Of a stretch of 64,000 nt of DNA, positions 42,087 to 50,579 are shown piece by piece. The notes beneath the pieces were generated by a model that was not told where the DNA came from, did not search any database, and saw nothing but the letters and a program-made list of their open reading frames with translations. Numbering within the stretch: the stretch's first letter is position 1; every line of letters starts with the position of its first letter. Location: positions 1-64,000 of the forward strand of contig JAGAAF010000045.1 of the NCBI GenBank assembly GCA_017615435.1, in the 5' to 3' direction. This stretch comes from Bacteroidales bacterium (GTDB lineage Bacteria > Bacteroidota > Bacteroidia > Bacteroidales > UBA932). Position numbers and translations under genes: made by a program.

Positions 42087-43040
42087 ATGAAGAAGTATAT
42101 CGATTCTGGAAAGAAGGACACCCGCAGCGGTTTCGGCGCGGGACTTCTCGAAGCGGGCAAACGCGACAGCCGAGTGCTTGCGCTGACGGCGGACCTCAAG
42201 GGCTCCGTGAAGATGGACGCTTTTGCGGCCGAGTTCCCGGACAGGTTCATCCAGTGCGGAATCGCCGAGGCCAATATGGTTGGTGTGGCGGCAGGTTTGG
42301 CCACCACTGGCAAGGTCCCGTTCATCGGCTCTTTCGCCGAATTCGTGACCGGCCGAGTCTATGACCAGCTACGTCAGGAGGTTGCCTATGGCCACACCAA
42401 TGTGAAGATCGCATCTTCCCACGCCGGCATCACCCTCGGAGAGGACGGCGCCACTCACCAGACTATGGAGGATGTGGCCCTTATGCGCGCCCTTCCCGGA
42501 ATGACGGTGCTCGTACCTTGCGACTATAATCAGACGAAGAACGCTACCATCGCCGCCGCGGCTTTCGACGGCCCGGTCTACATCCGTTTCGGCCGCCCGT
42601 CCGTGCCGAATTTCACACCGGAAGACGAAGAGTTCGTGATTGGCAAGATTTACAATCTGAATGAAGGCAAGGATGTCACGCTGATTGCCAACGGCCATCT
42701 CGTGTGGGAGGCGCTGCTCGCAGCGGAGGCCCTCGAGGCCGAAGGCATCAGCGCCGAGGTGCTGAACGTGCCTACCGTCAAGCCCCTCGATGAGGCTGCA
42801 CTGATTGCCTCCCTGAAGAAGACAGGCTGCGCAGTTGTCGCCGAAGAGCACAATATGGCAGGCGGGCTCGGAGAGGCGGTTGCCGGAGTGGCGGCCTCAG
42901 CGGTCCCCACGCCCATTGCCTTCGTCAATGGCGCCGACCGCTTCGGCCAGTCCGGCACCCCCGCGGAGCTCCTCGCCGCCTACGGCCTCAACGCCGAGGC
43001 GATCGCCGCAGCCGCCCGCGACGTGCTGAAACGCAAATAA
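42087..43040 (+). CDS. Transketolase, C-terminal subunit
   Basis: 317 residues from ATG 42087. Pyrimidine-binding and C-terminal domains: FIQCGIAEANMVGVAAGLAT (with the Glu that activates TPP), IASSHAGITLGEDGATHQTM, and FGQSGTPAELLAAYGL in the C-domain. Heterodimer partner of the preceding protein. A pair of hairpins separates it from the convergent outer-membrane protein gene. Confidence 0.95.
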   Translation: MKKYIDSGKKDTRSGFGAGLLEAGKRDSRVLALTADLKGSVKMDAFAAEFPDRFIQCGIAEANMVGVAAGLATTGKVPFIGSFAEFVTGRVYDQLRQEVAYGHTNVKIASSHAGITLGEDGATHQTMEDVALMRALPGMTVLVPCDYNQTKNATIAAAAFDGPVYIRFGRPSVPNFTPEDEEFVIGKIYNLNEGKDVTLIANGHLVWEALLAAEALEAEGISAEVLNVPTVKPLDEAALIASLKKTGCAVVAEEHNMAGGLGEAVAGVAASAVPTPIAFVNGADRFGQSGTPAELLAAYGLNAEAIAAAARDVLKRK

Positions 43041-43047
43041 TATGCGT

Positions 43048-43114
43048 GGGGGCTAACCCCCTATCACACAGCCAATTAAACAAATTAGGTGTCCCAAAAT
43101 CGGGGCACCTAATT
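43048..43114. terminator. Two hairpins between transketolase and the convergent OMP gene
   Basis: GGGGG-CTAA-CCCCC (43048-43061) and a 13-bp stem AATTAGGTG(T)CCC / GGGGCACCTAATT (43083-43095, 43102-43114, one G-U) in a 126-bp gap. Probably stop transcription from both sides; no long T-run is present. Confidence 0.6.
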
Positions 43115-43166
43115 AATATAATAATCTGATACTTAAGCACTTATCTTCCACGTCGCTCTAGGCCAT

Positions 43167-43829
43167 TCAAAATTTCCACGCCAATCCGCCGTGGATTAGG
43201 GTGGCGTAGGGGCTGATAGGAATTTCAGCAAAGACGTAAAAGTGCTCCCAGCGGTAGCGAGCCCCGATGGGGGTGACGCTAGGGAGCACCTGGACATTGT
43301 CCAGAAGGGAGTTTTGGAGCAATGCCTTCGACACCAGTCCAATACCGAATTCGCTGTAGACTTGGAAGGTGCGGAAAGGATTCCAGATCCTACGGAACAT
43401 ACAGGTTAAGGAAAAGTAATAGTTCAGATTCTTCCGGCCGAGGTACTCCGAGTTTTCGTAATCGTTTTTATAGCGCGGCTGCCCTTCCGGATCTACTCCA
43501 AAGGTGGGCTTTTGTTTCACTCCGCAGTTGTGCCAGGCAGCGTCTGCAATCAGTTTTACCTCCCAGTACTTGCTGGTGCGAAGCACACCGGCAATGGAGA
43601 AAGAGAGCGGAATATCGTCCGTCGCAAATTGACCCTTAGGAGAGAGTTCACTGGATATAGTGCTGCCGGCAAACACGGTGGAATGCAGCGGAGCATAGCC
43701 TGTTCCGACTTCCAGTGAGTATGAATTCTTGAAAGGAACTACATACAGGGCTTCGTAAAGCGTCTCCTGCGCCAGCACGGGCACGGCAAGCCCCAGCAGG
43801 AGCAAAACCGCCAGTAAGAGGCGTTTCAT
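43167..43829 (-). CDS. Outer-membrane beta-barrel protein of the radical SAM module
   Basis: 220 residues from CAT 43827-43829, one base after the lipoprotein gene. Signal peptide LLLAVLLLLGLAVPVLA-QE, then alternating amphipathic strands (YSLEVGTGYAPLHSTVFAG, WEVKLIADAAWHNCG) and terminal aromatic LAWKF, as in small outer-membrane barrels of 10-12 strands. Not assigned to a named family. It is co-transcribed with the lipoprotein that normally accompanies this radical SAM type, so it may be a third member of the module. Confidence 0.72.
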   Translation of the reverse strand: MKRLLLAVLLLLGLAVPVLAQETLYEALYVVPFKNSYSLEVGTGYAPLHSTVFAGSTISSELSPKGQFATDDIPLSFSIAGVLRTSKYWEVKLIADAAWHNCGVKQKPTFGVDPEGQPRYKNDYENSEYLGRKNLNYYFSLTCMFRRIWNPFRTFQVYSEFGIGLVSKALLQNSLLDNVQVLPSVTPIGARYRWEHFYVFAEIPISPYATLIHGGLAWKF

Positions 43830-43830
43830 A

Positions 43831-44217
43831 TTATTCCGCGGGATTGAGTTTAACCTCGACAGTGCGTTCGCGAAGATCGGCCAGGGTGGTGTCCTTGGCC
43901 GCATAAAGGCCCGCCTCGTCCTCGAAGCGGATTACGGGGCCTTCCGTACTACGATAATAAGTGAGGATGACCTTGCAAGTGCCGTCGTCTCCCGTAACGC
44001 CAAGTTCCTCCATTGAAGACTGACTCCTGCCGGCCACGGCTGAAGATTTGATGTGCACGCCTTTGATGGGAGAACCCGTGGTCTTTGAAACCAGCTGGAA
44101 AGACATCGGCGCCTCATCGCACTCGTAAAACGGCTCGGGAGTTCCGTAGCAGGCCTCCAGGGCAAACAGGGCTCCAGTAAGGGAGGCTCCTTTCAGAATT
44201 TTATGCAACCATTTCAT
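43831..44217 (-). CDS. Radical SAM-associated putative lipoprotein
   Basis: 128 residues. Lipobox LEAC with Cys23 directly followed by YGTPEPFYECDE, then a small beta-sandwich (FQLVSKTTGSPIKGVHIKSS, VTGDDGTCKVILTYY) like a carboxypeptidase-regulatory or Cna-B domain. I recall a Bacteroidota family of small lipoproteins, ACYGTP-type, always next to a TIGR04133-type radical SAM/SPASM enzyme (recalled, not searched). Here the enzyme is divergent across a 63-base gap with back-to-back promoters. A modification of this lipoprotein by the enzyme is a reasonable hypothesis, not shown. Confidence 0.75.
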   Translation of the reverse strand: MKWLHKILKGASLTGALFALEACYGTPEPFYECDEAPMSFQLVSKTTGSPIKGVHIKSSAVAGRSQSSMEELGVTGDDGTCKVILTYYRSTEGPVIRFEDEAGLYAAKDTTLADLRERTVEVKLNPAE

Positions 44218-44255
44218 AACGACTGGATATTATGGCTCAGGCCTGCACACATCCA

Positions 44256-44263
44256 CAAAATTA
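44256..44263 (-). promoter_or_regulatory. -7 promoter element TAATTTTG for the lipoprotein-OMP pair
   Basis: Plus-strand CAAAATTA; 38 bases upstream of the lipoprotein start and 3 bases from the opposing radical SAM promoter. Confidence 0.6.
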
Positions 44264-44266
44264 GTA

Positions 44267-44274
44267 TAAATTTG
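44267..44274 (+). promoter_or_regulatory. -7 promoter element TAAATTTG for the radical SAM gene
   Basis: Six bases upstream of the radical SAM ATG; likely leaderless. Overlapping divergent promoters would co-regulate the module. Confidence 0.65.
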
Positions 44275-44280
44275 CAAATA

Positions 44281-45324
44281 ATGAACACCCTGCTCTTCAG
44301 GCTACTTCGCAACAACGAAATCAAGGTGCACGAGCTCAGCTACCTCTTCTGGGAGTGCACCACCCGCTGCAATCTCTCCTGCCGTCATTGCGGGAGCGAC
44401 TGCACTATTGCCAGCCGCGAAAAGGATATGCCGCTCGCCGACTTCCTCAGTGCGGTGGACACCATCCCGGTAAAAGAGCGTCCGAAGAACTTCCTGGTCG
44501 TACTGACCGGAGGCGAGCCGCTTCTGCGGCCTGACATAGACGAAGTCGGGCAGGCGATCCGCGAACGCGGGCTGATGTGGAGTATGGTCTCGAACGGCTG
44601 GTTCTACGACGACGCGATGCACGAGAGGCTGATGGCGGCGGGGATGAGCGCGCTCACGATCAGCCTGGACGGGCTGAAGGAGTCACACGACTGGATGCGC
44701 GGCCGTCCAGGCAGCTTTGAGCGCGCCCTGCGGGCGATCAGGGTGATGTCGGCGGATCCACGGCTGACCTCCGACGTGGTCACTTGCGTGAACCGGCGCA
44801 ACATCGGCCAGCTGCCGGAGCTCTATCGCACGCTCGCGGAAATCGGTGTACGCCAATGGCGCCTCTTCACCATCATCCCCATCGGCCGCGCAGCGAAAGA
44901 CCCTGATATGGTCCTGACCCCCGACGAGCTCCGCTCTATGATGGATTTCATTGCCGAAAAGCGCCGGGAGGGCGGAAGGATGAAGGTCACGTTCAGCTGC
45001 GAGGGCTATGTCGGACCCTACGAAGAAAAAGTGCGCGGCTACCGCTTCTTCTGCCACGCCGGCGTCAACATAGCATCCATCCTTATCGACGGCAGAATCT
45101 GCGCCTGCCCCAACATCGACCGCGACCGCTTCTCGCAGGGGAACATCTATGACGACAATCTATGGGAGGTCTGGCAGACGCGCTTCAAGGAGTTCCGCGA
45201 CCGCAGCTGGGCCCGCACCGGACAGTGCGCAACCTGCCGGCAGTGGCGCAACTGCCTCGGCGGCGGTATGCACAACTGGCACGACGGGCACCTGCTGGAA
45301 TGCCACTTCTCGAAACTTAAATAG
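44281..45324 (+). CDS. Radical SAM/SPASM enzyme (lipoprotein-associated type)
   Basis: 347 residues. Radical SAM core with CTTRCNLSCRHCGSDC: 4Fe-4S ligands Cys30, Cys34, Cys37, then LVVLTGGEPLLRPDI and TISLDGLKESHDWMRG. C-terminal SPASM domain with clustered cysteines (FCHAGVNIASILIDGRICAC, then GQCATCRQWRNCLGGGMHNW) for auxiliary iron-sulphur clusters. SPASM enzymes usually modify peptides or proteins. Start ATG 44281 sits six bases behind its -7 element. Sequence and neighbours fit the TIGR04133-like family that pairs with a small lipoprotein; product unknown. No precursor-peptide gene with a RiPP leader was seen. Confidence 0.88.
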   Translation: MNTLLFRLLRNNEIKVHELSYLFWECTTRCNLSCRHCGSDCTIASREKDMPLADFLSAVDTIPVKERPKNFLVVLTGGEPLLRPDIDEVGQAIRERGLMWSMVSNGWFYDDAMHERLMAAGMSALTISLDGLKESHDWMRGRPGSFERALRAIRVMSADPRLTSDVVTCVNRRNIGQLPELYRTLAEIGVRQWRLFTIIPIGRAAKDPDMVLTPDELRSMMDFIAEKRREGGRMKVTFSCEGYVGPYEEKVRGYRFFCHAGVNIASILIDGRICACPNIDRDRFSQGNIYDDNLWEVWQTRFKEFRDRSWARTGQCATCRQWRNCLGGGMHNWHDGHLLECHFSKLK

Positions 45325-45325
45325 C

Positions 45326-45436
45326 CCCGTGGCGCGTAAGTGCCTAATACTCAATAAATTACCGAAACTCGACTCCAAAAAACGCGGAGCCGAGTTTTAG
45401 TATCTTGCTGTGAGTCAGTTAGTTGTGCGCCACGGG
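45326..45436 (-). repeat. Terminal-inverted-repeat structured element, copy 1 (111 bp)
   Basis: Outer 10-bp perfect stem CCCGTGGCGC (45326-45335) / GCGCCACGGG (45427-45436) encloses an 11-12 bp stem AAACTCGACTCC/GGAGCCGAGTTT (45366-45377, 45387-45398; one mismatch) and CTG-TGAGT-CAG. Read on the minus strand it keeps the order and many bases of the copy at 55858 (CTGACTCACAG, six bases, then ACTAAAA). Its right arm covers the last codons of tatC. It fills the gap between convergent radical SAM and tatC genes. Confidence 0.82.
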
Positions 45437-46180
45437 CACTACTGCTATCGAGACTTCGTATAGCAAATAAAGCGGCAGGAAGACGACCATCAGGGTGAAG
45501 GGGTCGCCGGTGGGGGTGATGACGGCTGCGAGAATCAGAAGGATGACGATGGCGTGGCGGCGGTACTTGCGGAGCATCTGCTTGTTGACCAGCCCGAACT
45601 TGCCCAATACCCAGGCCAAAACCGGAAGCTCGAACACCAGACCCATTATAAATATTATCGACACGAAGGTCGAGATGTAGGAATTCAGTGAAATCTGGGT
45701 CAGGATACCCGTGCCGATATGATATCCGGCGAGAAATCTGAAAGTCAGCGGGAAGATGGCAAGATAACCGACGGCGCAACCCAGATAAAACAACAGCGCG
45801 ACGGCCAGCATCGCCGCTCCCATTCCGCGTTTCTCCTCGCGGTACAGCGCCGGTTTCACGAACAGCCAGACTTCAACCAGCAGGTAGGGGAATCCGACTA
45901 CCAAAGCCAGCAGGAACGCCGTGCGCATATGGGTGAAGAAAGGTGCGGTGACGTTGATGTTGACTATGTCGATTTTGAAATCTCCGGTGAAGATGCCGCC
46001 GAGCCACTTGTAAACGAAAAACTCTCCGGTCGTGGGCGCCAGAATAACGGCGTCGAACACGGAGGGCATAACGGCGAAAGCGGCAACGAACAGTATGAGC
46101 AGCACGCCGAGCGTCCTGAGGATGGACCAGCGGAGAACCTCCAGGTGGTCCCAGAAAGTCATTTCGCCAGAATCAGACAT
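45419..46180 (-). CDS. tatC: Twin-arginine translocase subunit TatC
   Basis: 253 residues with six membrane helices. Opening EMTFWDHLEVLRWSILRTLG and LVEVWLFVKPALYREEKRGM contain the TatC cytoplasmic-loop motifs (the Phe/Leu-x-Glu and Lys-Pro-x-Leu contacts to the twin-arginine signal). Overlaps tatA by eight bases. With TatA but no TatB it makes the minimal Bacteroidota Tat system for folded-protein export. The 3' end lies inside a structured repeat. Confidence 0.96.
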   Translation of the reverse strand: MSDSGEMTFWDHLEVLRWSILRTLGVLLILFVAAFAVMPSVFDAVILAPTTGEFFVYKWLGGIFTGDFKIDIVNINVTAPFFTHMRTAFLLALVVGFPYLLVEVWLFVKPALYREEKRGMGAAMLAVALLFYLGCAVGYLAIFPLTFRFLAGYHIGTGILTQISLNSYISTFVSIIFIMGLVFELPVLAWVLGKFGLVNKQMLRKYRRHAIVILLILAAVITPTGDPFTLMVVFLPLYLLYEVSIAVVPVAHN

Positions 46181-46355
46181 CCAGATCGTTCTTGATTTCG
46201 TCCTCCACGTTCTTCACACCCTCGCGGAAACTGCGCACGCCTTTCCCTATGCTCTTCATCAGTTCGGGAATCTTCTTCCCGCCGAAAAGCAGCACCACGA
46301 CCACCGCGATGACGATGATCTCACCAGTGCCGATATTTCCCAAAAAGAGTATCAC
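46173..46355 (-). CDS. tatA: Sec-independent translocase TatA/E
   Basis: 60 residues: single N-terminal helix ([20 protein letters not shown]) with the [20 protein letters not shown] amphipathic helix, the TatA hallmark. Forms the pore with TatC. Overlaps lepA by four bases and tatC by eight. The only Tat-type small subunit seen in this window; no tatB-like gene follows. Confidence 0.94.
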   Translation of the reverse strand: MILFLGNIGTGEIIVIAVVVVLLFGGKKIPELMKSIGKGVRSFREGVKNVEDEIKNDLDV

Positions 46356-48142
46356 GAGTCGAGTTTTAGAACTGCCATAAAGGCCGACTGGGGCACCTGC
46401 ACGGTGCCGATCTGGCGCATACGTTTCTTGCCTTCCTTCTGCTTTTCGAGCAGCTTGCGCTTACGGGTCACGTCGCCGCCATAGCACTTCGCCGTGACGT
46501 CCTTGCGCACCTGCTTTACCGTCTCGCGGGCGATAATCTTCGCGCCTATGGCGGCCTGGATCGGTATGTCGAACTGCTGACGGGGGATGAGCTCCTTCAG
46601 CTTCTCGCACATCTTGCGTCCGAAGGTGTAGGCGTTGTCTTCGTGTATCAAAGTCGAAAGCGCGTCGGCAGGTTCGCCGTTGAGCAGAATGTCCAGGCGC
46701 ACGAGCCTTGCCGGACGGAACTCGATGATATGATAATCGAACGAAGCGTAGCCTTTCGAGATGGTCTTCAGCTTGTCGTAGAAATCGAACACGATTTCAG
46801 AAAGCGGCATATCGTAGTTGAGCTCGATGCGGTCGGCGGTAATGTAGTGCTGGCTGATCAGCGTACCGCGACGATCGAGGCAGAGCTTCATTATGGGCCC
46901 GAAGAACTCCGTCTTGCTGATAATCTGCGCACGGATGTAGGGCTCTTCGATGTGGTCGATAAGGGTCGGGGCGGGCATTCCGGACGGGTTGTGGACCGTG
47001 ATGACGTCTCCCTGGGTGGTGTACACGTTGTAGGAAACGTTCGGCACGGTGGTGATCACGTCCATATCGAACTCGCGGAACAGGCGCTCCTGCACTATCT
47101 CCAGATGCAGCAGGCCGAGGAAACCGCAGCGGAAACCGGAGCCCAGCGCGAGCGAACTTTCGGGTTCGTAGAAGAACGAAGCATCGTTGAGCTTGAACTT
47201 CTCCAGCACGGCGCGCAGCTCTTCGAACTTGTCCGCCTGCACCGGGTACATACCAGCGAACACCATAGGCTTGACCTCTTCGAATCCGGCGATGGCTTCG
47301 TGGCACGGCTCTGTGACGTGCGTGATGGTGTCGCCCACCTTCACCTCCACGGCGCTCTTGATGCCGGTTATGATGTAACCCACGTCGCCGGCTTCGATGC
47401 GCTGCGAGGGGATGAGCTTCATCTTGAGGTAGCCCACTTCCTCCACATCGTATTCCATTCCGGTGGCGAAGAACTTCACCTTGTCGCCTTTCGCGACGGA
47501 GCCGTTCTCGACTTTGAAATAAGCGATAACGCCGCGGAAAGGATTGAAGACGGAGTCGAAGATCAGGGCTTGGAGCGGCGCGGAAGGGTCGGCGGACGGG
47601 GCGGGGATCTTCTCGACGATCGCGTCGAGAATCGGGGCCACGCCCTCGCCGGTCCGCGCCGAAATGCGGAACACGTCTTCCGGTGCGCAGCCCAGCAGGT
47701 CGCAAACCTCGTCTATTACGACCTCCACCTGCGCCGAGTCCATATCGATCTTGTTCACGACAGGTATGATCTCGAGGCCGTGGTCTATGGCCATATAGAG
47801 ATTGGAGATGGTCTGGGCCTGCACGCCCTGGGTGGCGTCCACCACCAGAAGCGCACCCTCGCAGGAGGCTATGGAACGCGAAACTTCGTAGGAGAAGTCC
47901 ACGTGGCCGGGAGTATCGATCAGGTTGAGCTTATACTTTTCGCCGTGGTACGAATACTCCATCTGGATAGCGTGGCTCTTGATCGTGATGCCCTTCTCCC
48001 GTTCAAGATCCATATCGTCGAGCACCTGGTTCTCCATATCGCGGGCCGAAAGGGTCTGCGTGAGTTCGAGGAGGCGGTCGGCCAGGGTGGACTTACCGTG
48101 GTCGATGTGCGCGATGATACAGAAGTTGCGGATATTGCTCAT
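46352..48142 (-). CDS. lepA: Elongation factor 4 (LepA)
   Basis: 596 residues. GTPase domain with [20 protein letters not shown] (G1) and [20 protein letters not shown], then domains II, III, V and the EF4-specific C-terminal domain ([20 protein letters not shown]). Back-translocates or aids ribosome assembly in characterised bacteria. Codon use shows strong expression. Located between yidD (21 bases upstream) and tatA (overlap), so translation and export genes share one transcript. Standard length. Confidence 0.98.
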   Translation of the reverse strand: MSNIRNFCIIAHIDHGKSTLADRLLELTQTLSARDMENQVLDDMDLEREKGITIKSHAIQMEYSYHGEKYKLNLIDTPGHVDFSYEVSRSIASCEGALLVVDATQGVQAQTISNLYMAIDHGLEIIPVVNKIDMDSAQVEVVIDEVCDLLGCAPEDVFRISARTGEGVAPILDAIVEKIPAPSADPSAPLQALIFDSVFNPFRGVIAYFKVENGSVAKGDKVKFFATGMEYDVEEVGYLKMKLIPSQRIEAGDVGYIITGIKSAVEVKVGDTITHVTEPCHEAIAGFEEVKPMVFAGMYPVQADKFEELRAVLEKFKLNDASFFYEPESSLALGSGFRCGFLGLLHLEIVQERLFREFDMDVITTVPNVSYNVYTTQGDVITVHNPSGMPAPTLIDHIEEPYIRAQIISKTEFFGPIMKLCLDRRGTLISQHYITADRIELNYDMPLSEIVFDFYDKLKTISKGYASFDYHIIEFRPARLVRLDILLNGEPADALSTLIHEDNAYTFGRKMCEKLKELIPRQQFDIPIQAAIGAKIIARETVKQVRKDVTAKCYGGDVTRKRKLLEKQKEGKKRMRQIGTVQVPQSAFMAVLKLDS

Positions 48143-48163
48143 TCCGGAACAAATATAACAATT

Positions 48164-48406
48164 TTACGGCACAGGGTCATAACCGCTTCCGCCCCAGGGG
48201 TGGCAGCGCAAAATACGCTTCAAAGACAGCCAGAATCCCTTGAAAGGACCGTACTTGCGGAACGCCTCCAGCGCATACTGCGAACAGGTGGGGGTAAACC
48301 TGCAGGTGGGCCCGCCCTTAAGAGGCGAGATGCAGACCTGATAGAACTTTATCAAAAGGATAAAAGGCGCTGCGAGCACCTTTTTTACGACCTGCCAGAA
48401 ACTCAT
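48164..48406 (-). CDS. yidD: Membrane protein insertion efficiency factor YidD
   Basis: 80 residues: [20 protein letters not shown] and [20 protein letters not shown], the YidD/COG0759 signature with three conserved Cys. Helps YidC insertion of membrane proteins in E. coli. Overlaps rnpA by four bases, the common rnpA-yidD order; yidC and rpmH are not adjacent. Confidence 0.96.
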   Translation of the reverse strand: MSFWQVVKKVLAAPFILLIKFYQVCISPLKGGPTCRFTPTCSQYALEAFRKYGPFKGFWLSLKRILRCHPWGGSGYDPVP

Positions 48407-48762
48407 AGCTTCGACGAGATTTTTCCCAGTATTTCCCCGACTTCCGCATAGAGGACGTCGAAGGGCAAAACCTCGGGCGAATTATAAGCTATCATAAAAT
48501 CGACCCCGCAAGCTGTGAGCAGTTCCTTCTGAAGGCGGTAGCTTTCGCGAAGCCTGCGCTTCAGCAAATTGCGCTTCACGGCCCTCTTGAAGAGCTTTTT
48601 CGGCACGCTGACCAGCAGGCGGTTCAAGTCCCCGTCCGAGGCCACCCAGCAGTACTTGAGATGAGCGGTCGTCCCCCAGCGTCCGCCTTCGATAAGACGG
48701 GCGAGGGCAGTCTTTCCGCTCAGCCTTTCGGCCTTGCTGAAGGTGTGCCTGACGCCTTCCAT
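48403..48762 (-). CDS. rnpA: Ribonuclease P protein component
   Basis: 119 residues. Conserved basic helix [20 protein letters not shown] (RNR-type motif) binds the RNase P RNA and pre-tRNA. Matures tRNA 5' ends. Lies four bases after hemD, overlapping yidD; the usual rpmH partner is missing, as seen in Bacteroidota. The initial [20 protein letters not shown] is typical. Confidence 0.95.
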   Translation of the reverse strand: MEGVRHTFSKAERLSGKTALARLIEGGRWGTTAHLKYCWVASDGDLNRLLVSVPKKLFKRAVKRNLLKRRLRESYRLQKELLTACGVDFMIAYNSPEVLPFDVLYAEVGEILGKISSKL

Positions 48763-48766
48763 AATA

Positions 48767-49507
48767 CTATTTGTGCGCTGCGAGGTACAGGTCGAGGGCT
48801 TTCGCCACTGAAGGAGCTTCCGGAGTGGGAGCCTGAAGCTCGATGGAAAGACCGGCGTCGGTGATGGCTTTCACCACACCCTTGCCGTAGGAAGCGATCT
48901 TGAGCCCGTCCTGCTTGAAATCCGGGTAGCTCGCGAAGATAGAAGCCACGTCCGCCTTGTTGTAGAGCACGAGCATATCGTATGAATGAAGGTCGAGTCC
49001 CTTGAGATTCTGGGACACAGGCTTCACGAAATTGGCGGCCTTGCAGGAAATGCCGGCTTCTTCGAACATCGAGACGAGAAGGGCGGCGTTCGAAGAGTCG
49101 TTGGAGGTGAGGAGGAATTTCTCGCCCGCGTGCTTGCTGCCGATAAGCGCGAACAGCGATTCGGGAGTTCCCGCGCCGAAGAAAATCTTGCGCTTGCGGT
49201 AAACGATGTGCTTCTGGAGGTACATCGCCACCAGCTCGGTCGAGCAGAAATACTTCATAGTCTCAGGCACCTTGAAGCGAAGCTCTTCAGCCAGCTTGAA
49301 ATAGGCGTCGATGGCGAAACGCGACGAGAAGGTAACCGCCGTATAATCCGCCAGGTTGGCGTGCTGGGCCCTGAACTCCATCGAGCTGAGAGGCTCGATC
49401 TTGAAGAAGGGGAAGAACTCGCATTTCACGCCGTATTTCTCGGAAAGAGTATTATACGGAGCGAGGTTCGAAGGTGTATTCTGGGATATAAGTATTCTGT
49501 TCATCAT
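48767..49507 (-). CDS. hemD: Uroporphyrinogen-III synthase family protein
   Basis: 246 residues. Two-lobe HemD fold with weak but typical motifs: NRILISQNTPSNLAPYNTLS, PLSSMEFRAQHANLADYTAV TFSSRFA-type (TVFTSRxAV motif), DMLVLYNKADVASIFASYPD. Cyclises hydroxymethylbilane to uroporphyrinogen III in haem and sirohaem synthesis. HemD is poorly conserved, so the call relies on fold pattern and on the Bacteroidota order DUF4271-hemD-rnpA-yidD. Other haem genes are absent here. Confidence 0.82.
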   Translation of the reverse strand: MMNRILISQNTPSNLAPYNTLSEKYGVKCEFFPFFKIEPLSSMEFRAQHANLADYTAVTFSSRFAIDAYFKLAEELRFKVPETMKYFCSTELVAMYLQKHIVYRKRKIFFGAGTPESLFALIGSKHAGEKFLLTSNDSSNAALLVSMFEEAGISCKAANFVKPVSQNLKGLDLHSYDMLVLYNKADVASIFASYPDFKQDGLKIASYGKGVVKAITDAGLSIELQAPTPEAPSVAKALDLYLAAHK

Positions 49508-49508
49508 C

Positions 49509-50189
49509 CTAATCTGCTAGCACTGCTGCCGCAACCAAACCGGCCGCCGGCAAAATTTCAAGGGCGCAAAGATACAAAAAACTCACCAAAGGATGATATG
49601 TTGCAGACAAAATTTCTCCTTCCCTCACCATCGAGAGCAGGAGAACGACCCCCGCCTCGATTCCGAAAACCCACTTCATCGCCCCTTCGTCCCAACCGAC
49701 TAGCAGCCACACACCCACAGTAAGCATCATCGTGAACGCGAGCACTATGCTGTAGGTGTACAACGCCCTGCGGACGGCCAGGCGGGTCTCGGCCTGGAGC
49801 CGGGAGGGCAGCAGGATTTCAGCGACCAGCCGCTTCAGGACCAGATATCCCAGCATAATCGCGAGCGATAACCACATCCGCTCGCTTATTATGCTGAAAC
49901 GTTCGGCGATAAGCCACATCGGCAGCATCATCATCAGCGCGGCCCGATTGCGGGTTCGGGCAAGCTGAATACTGTGCTCCATCTCGATATTTGCCTTGGC
50001 CCGGAATATACAGCGCATAACGGGAGTCCAAAGGATGAAGTAATCCCGCATAAAGATGATCAGAAGGACTATCGCCAGAAGGGCAATTACCGAATGAACG
50101 GGATCCTGCGCCCACGAAGCCTCGCGGGCGAGGGCCTCGAGAGGCTCGTCCGACATCCATAGTTTGCCGTTGGGGAAGTCCTGAATCAT
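49509..50189 (-). CDS. DUF4271 integral membrane protein
   Basis: 226 residues with about five or six hydrophobic helices (HSVIALLAIVLLIIFMRDYF, AIMLGYLVLKRLVAEILLPS, VLAFTMMLTVGVWLLVG). I recognise the position and pattern of the Bacteroidota DUF4271 proteins that precede hemD. Function unknown. One base from hemD and three from the SUI1 gene, so in the same operon. No catalytic motif seen. Confidence 0.78.
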   Translation of the reverse strand: MIQDFPNGKLWMSDEPLEALAREASWAQDPVHSVIALLAIVLLIIFMRDYFILWTPVMRCIFRAKANIEMEHSIQLARTRNRAALMMMLPMWLIAERFSIISERMWLSLAIMLGYLVLKRLVAEILLPSRLQAETRLAVRRALYTYSIVLAFTMMLTVGVWLLVGWDEGAMKWVFGIEAGVVLLLSMVREGEILSATYHPLVSFLYLCALEILPAAGLVAAAVLAD

Positions 50190-50192
50190 CGT

Positions 50193-50537
50193 TTAGTTGC
50201 CGCGTTTTGCGTTATAGCCCATCTCCAGGAGCAGCTTCACGACTTTGTCGCGAAGGTCGCCCTGGATGGTGATCTCGCCGTCCTTCGCAGTACCGCCCAC
50301 TCCGCATTTCACCTTCAGGGTTTTGCCCAGCGCAGCCAGGTCCTCCTGCTTGCCCACGAAGCCCTGCACGAGGGTGACCTGCTTGCCGGCGCGGCCGCTC
50401 CGGTCCAGACGCACGATGAGGCGCTGACGCGCGGGCTCGAGCGTCTCCGGCTCCGCGGCCGCCGCCGTCTCGTACTGAAAATCTGGGTTCGTCGAATACA
50501 CGACCCCCAACCGTTTCTTCCAATCGTTATCTGCCAT
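50193..50537 (-). CDS. SUI1/YciH-family translation initiation factor
   Basis: 114 residues from CAT 50535-50537, six bases behind a -7 element. SUI1 fold: LIVRLDRSGRAGKQVTLVQG, TLKVKCGVGGTAKDGEITIQ, GDLRDKVVKLLLEMGYNAKR. Bacterial homologue of eIF1; the E. coli YciH influences initiation fidelity. First gene of the eight-gene protein-biogenesis run. Divergent from the DUF2723 gene with promoters 13 bases apart. Confidence 0.93.
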   Translation of the reverse strand: MADNDWKKRLGVVYSTNPDFQYETAAAAEPETLEPARQRLIVRLDRSGRAGKQVTLVQGFVGKQEDLAALGKTLKVKCGVGGTAKDGEITIQGDLRDKVVKLLLEMGYNAKRGN

Positions 50538-50543
50538 AGATTG

Positions 50544-50551
50544 CAAAGATA
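50544..50551 (-). promoter_or_regulatory. -7 promoter element TATCTTTG for the SUI1-to-tatC run
   Basis: Plus-strand CAAAGATA; six bases upstream of the SUI1 start. Confidence 0.65.
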
Positions 50552-50564
50552 CAACCAAAATCGT

Positions 50565-50572
50565 TATATTTG
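50565..50572 (+). promoter_or_regulatory. -7 promoter element TATATTTG for the DUF2723 gene
   Basis: Seven bases upstream of ATG 50580; faces away from the SUI1 promoter. Confidence 0.65.
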
Positions 50573-50579
50573 CGGTCCT

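Noticed and set aside
46173..46355. TatB
   Set aside because: The single small Tat subunit has a short C-tail and the FGGKKIPEL pattern of TatA/E; no second copy present.
46643..48451. 602-codon open frame antisense to lepA and yidD
   Set aside because: Low-complexity Val/His/Arg/Asp composition typical of antisense readings; lepA on the other strand is full length and secure.
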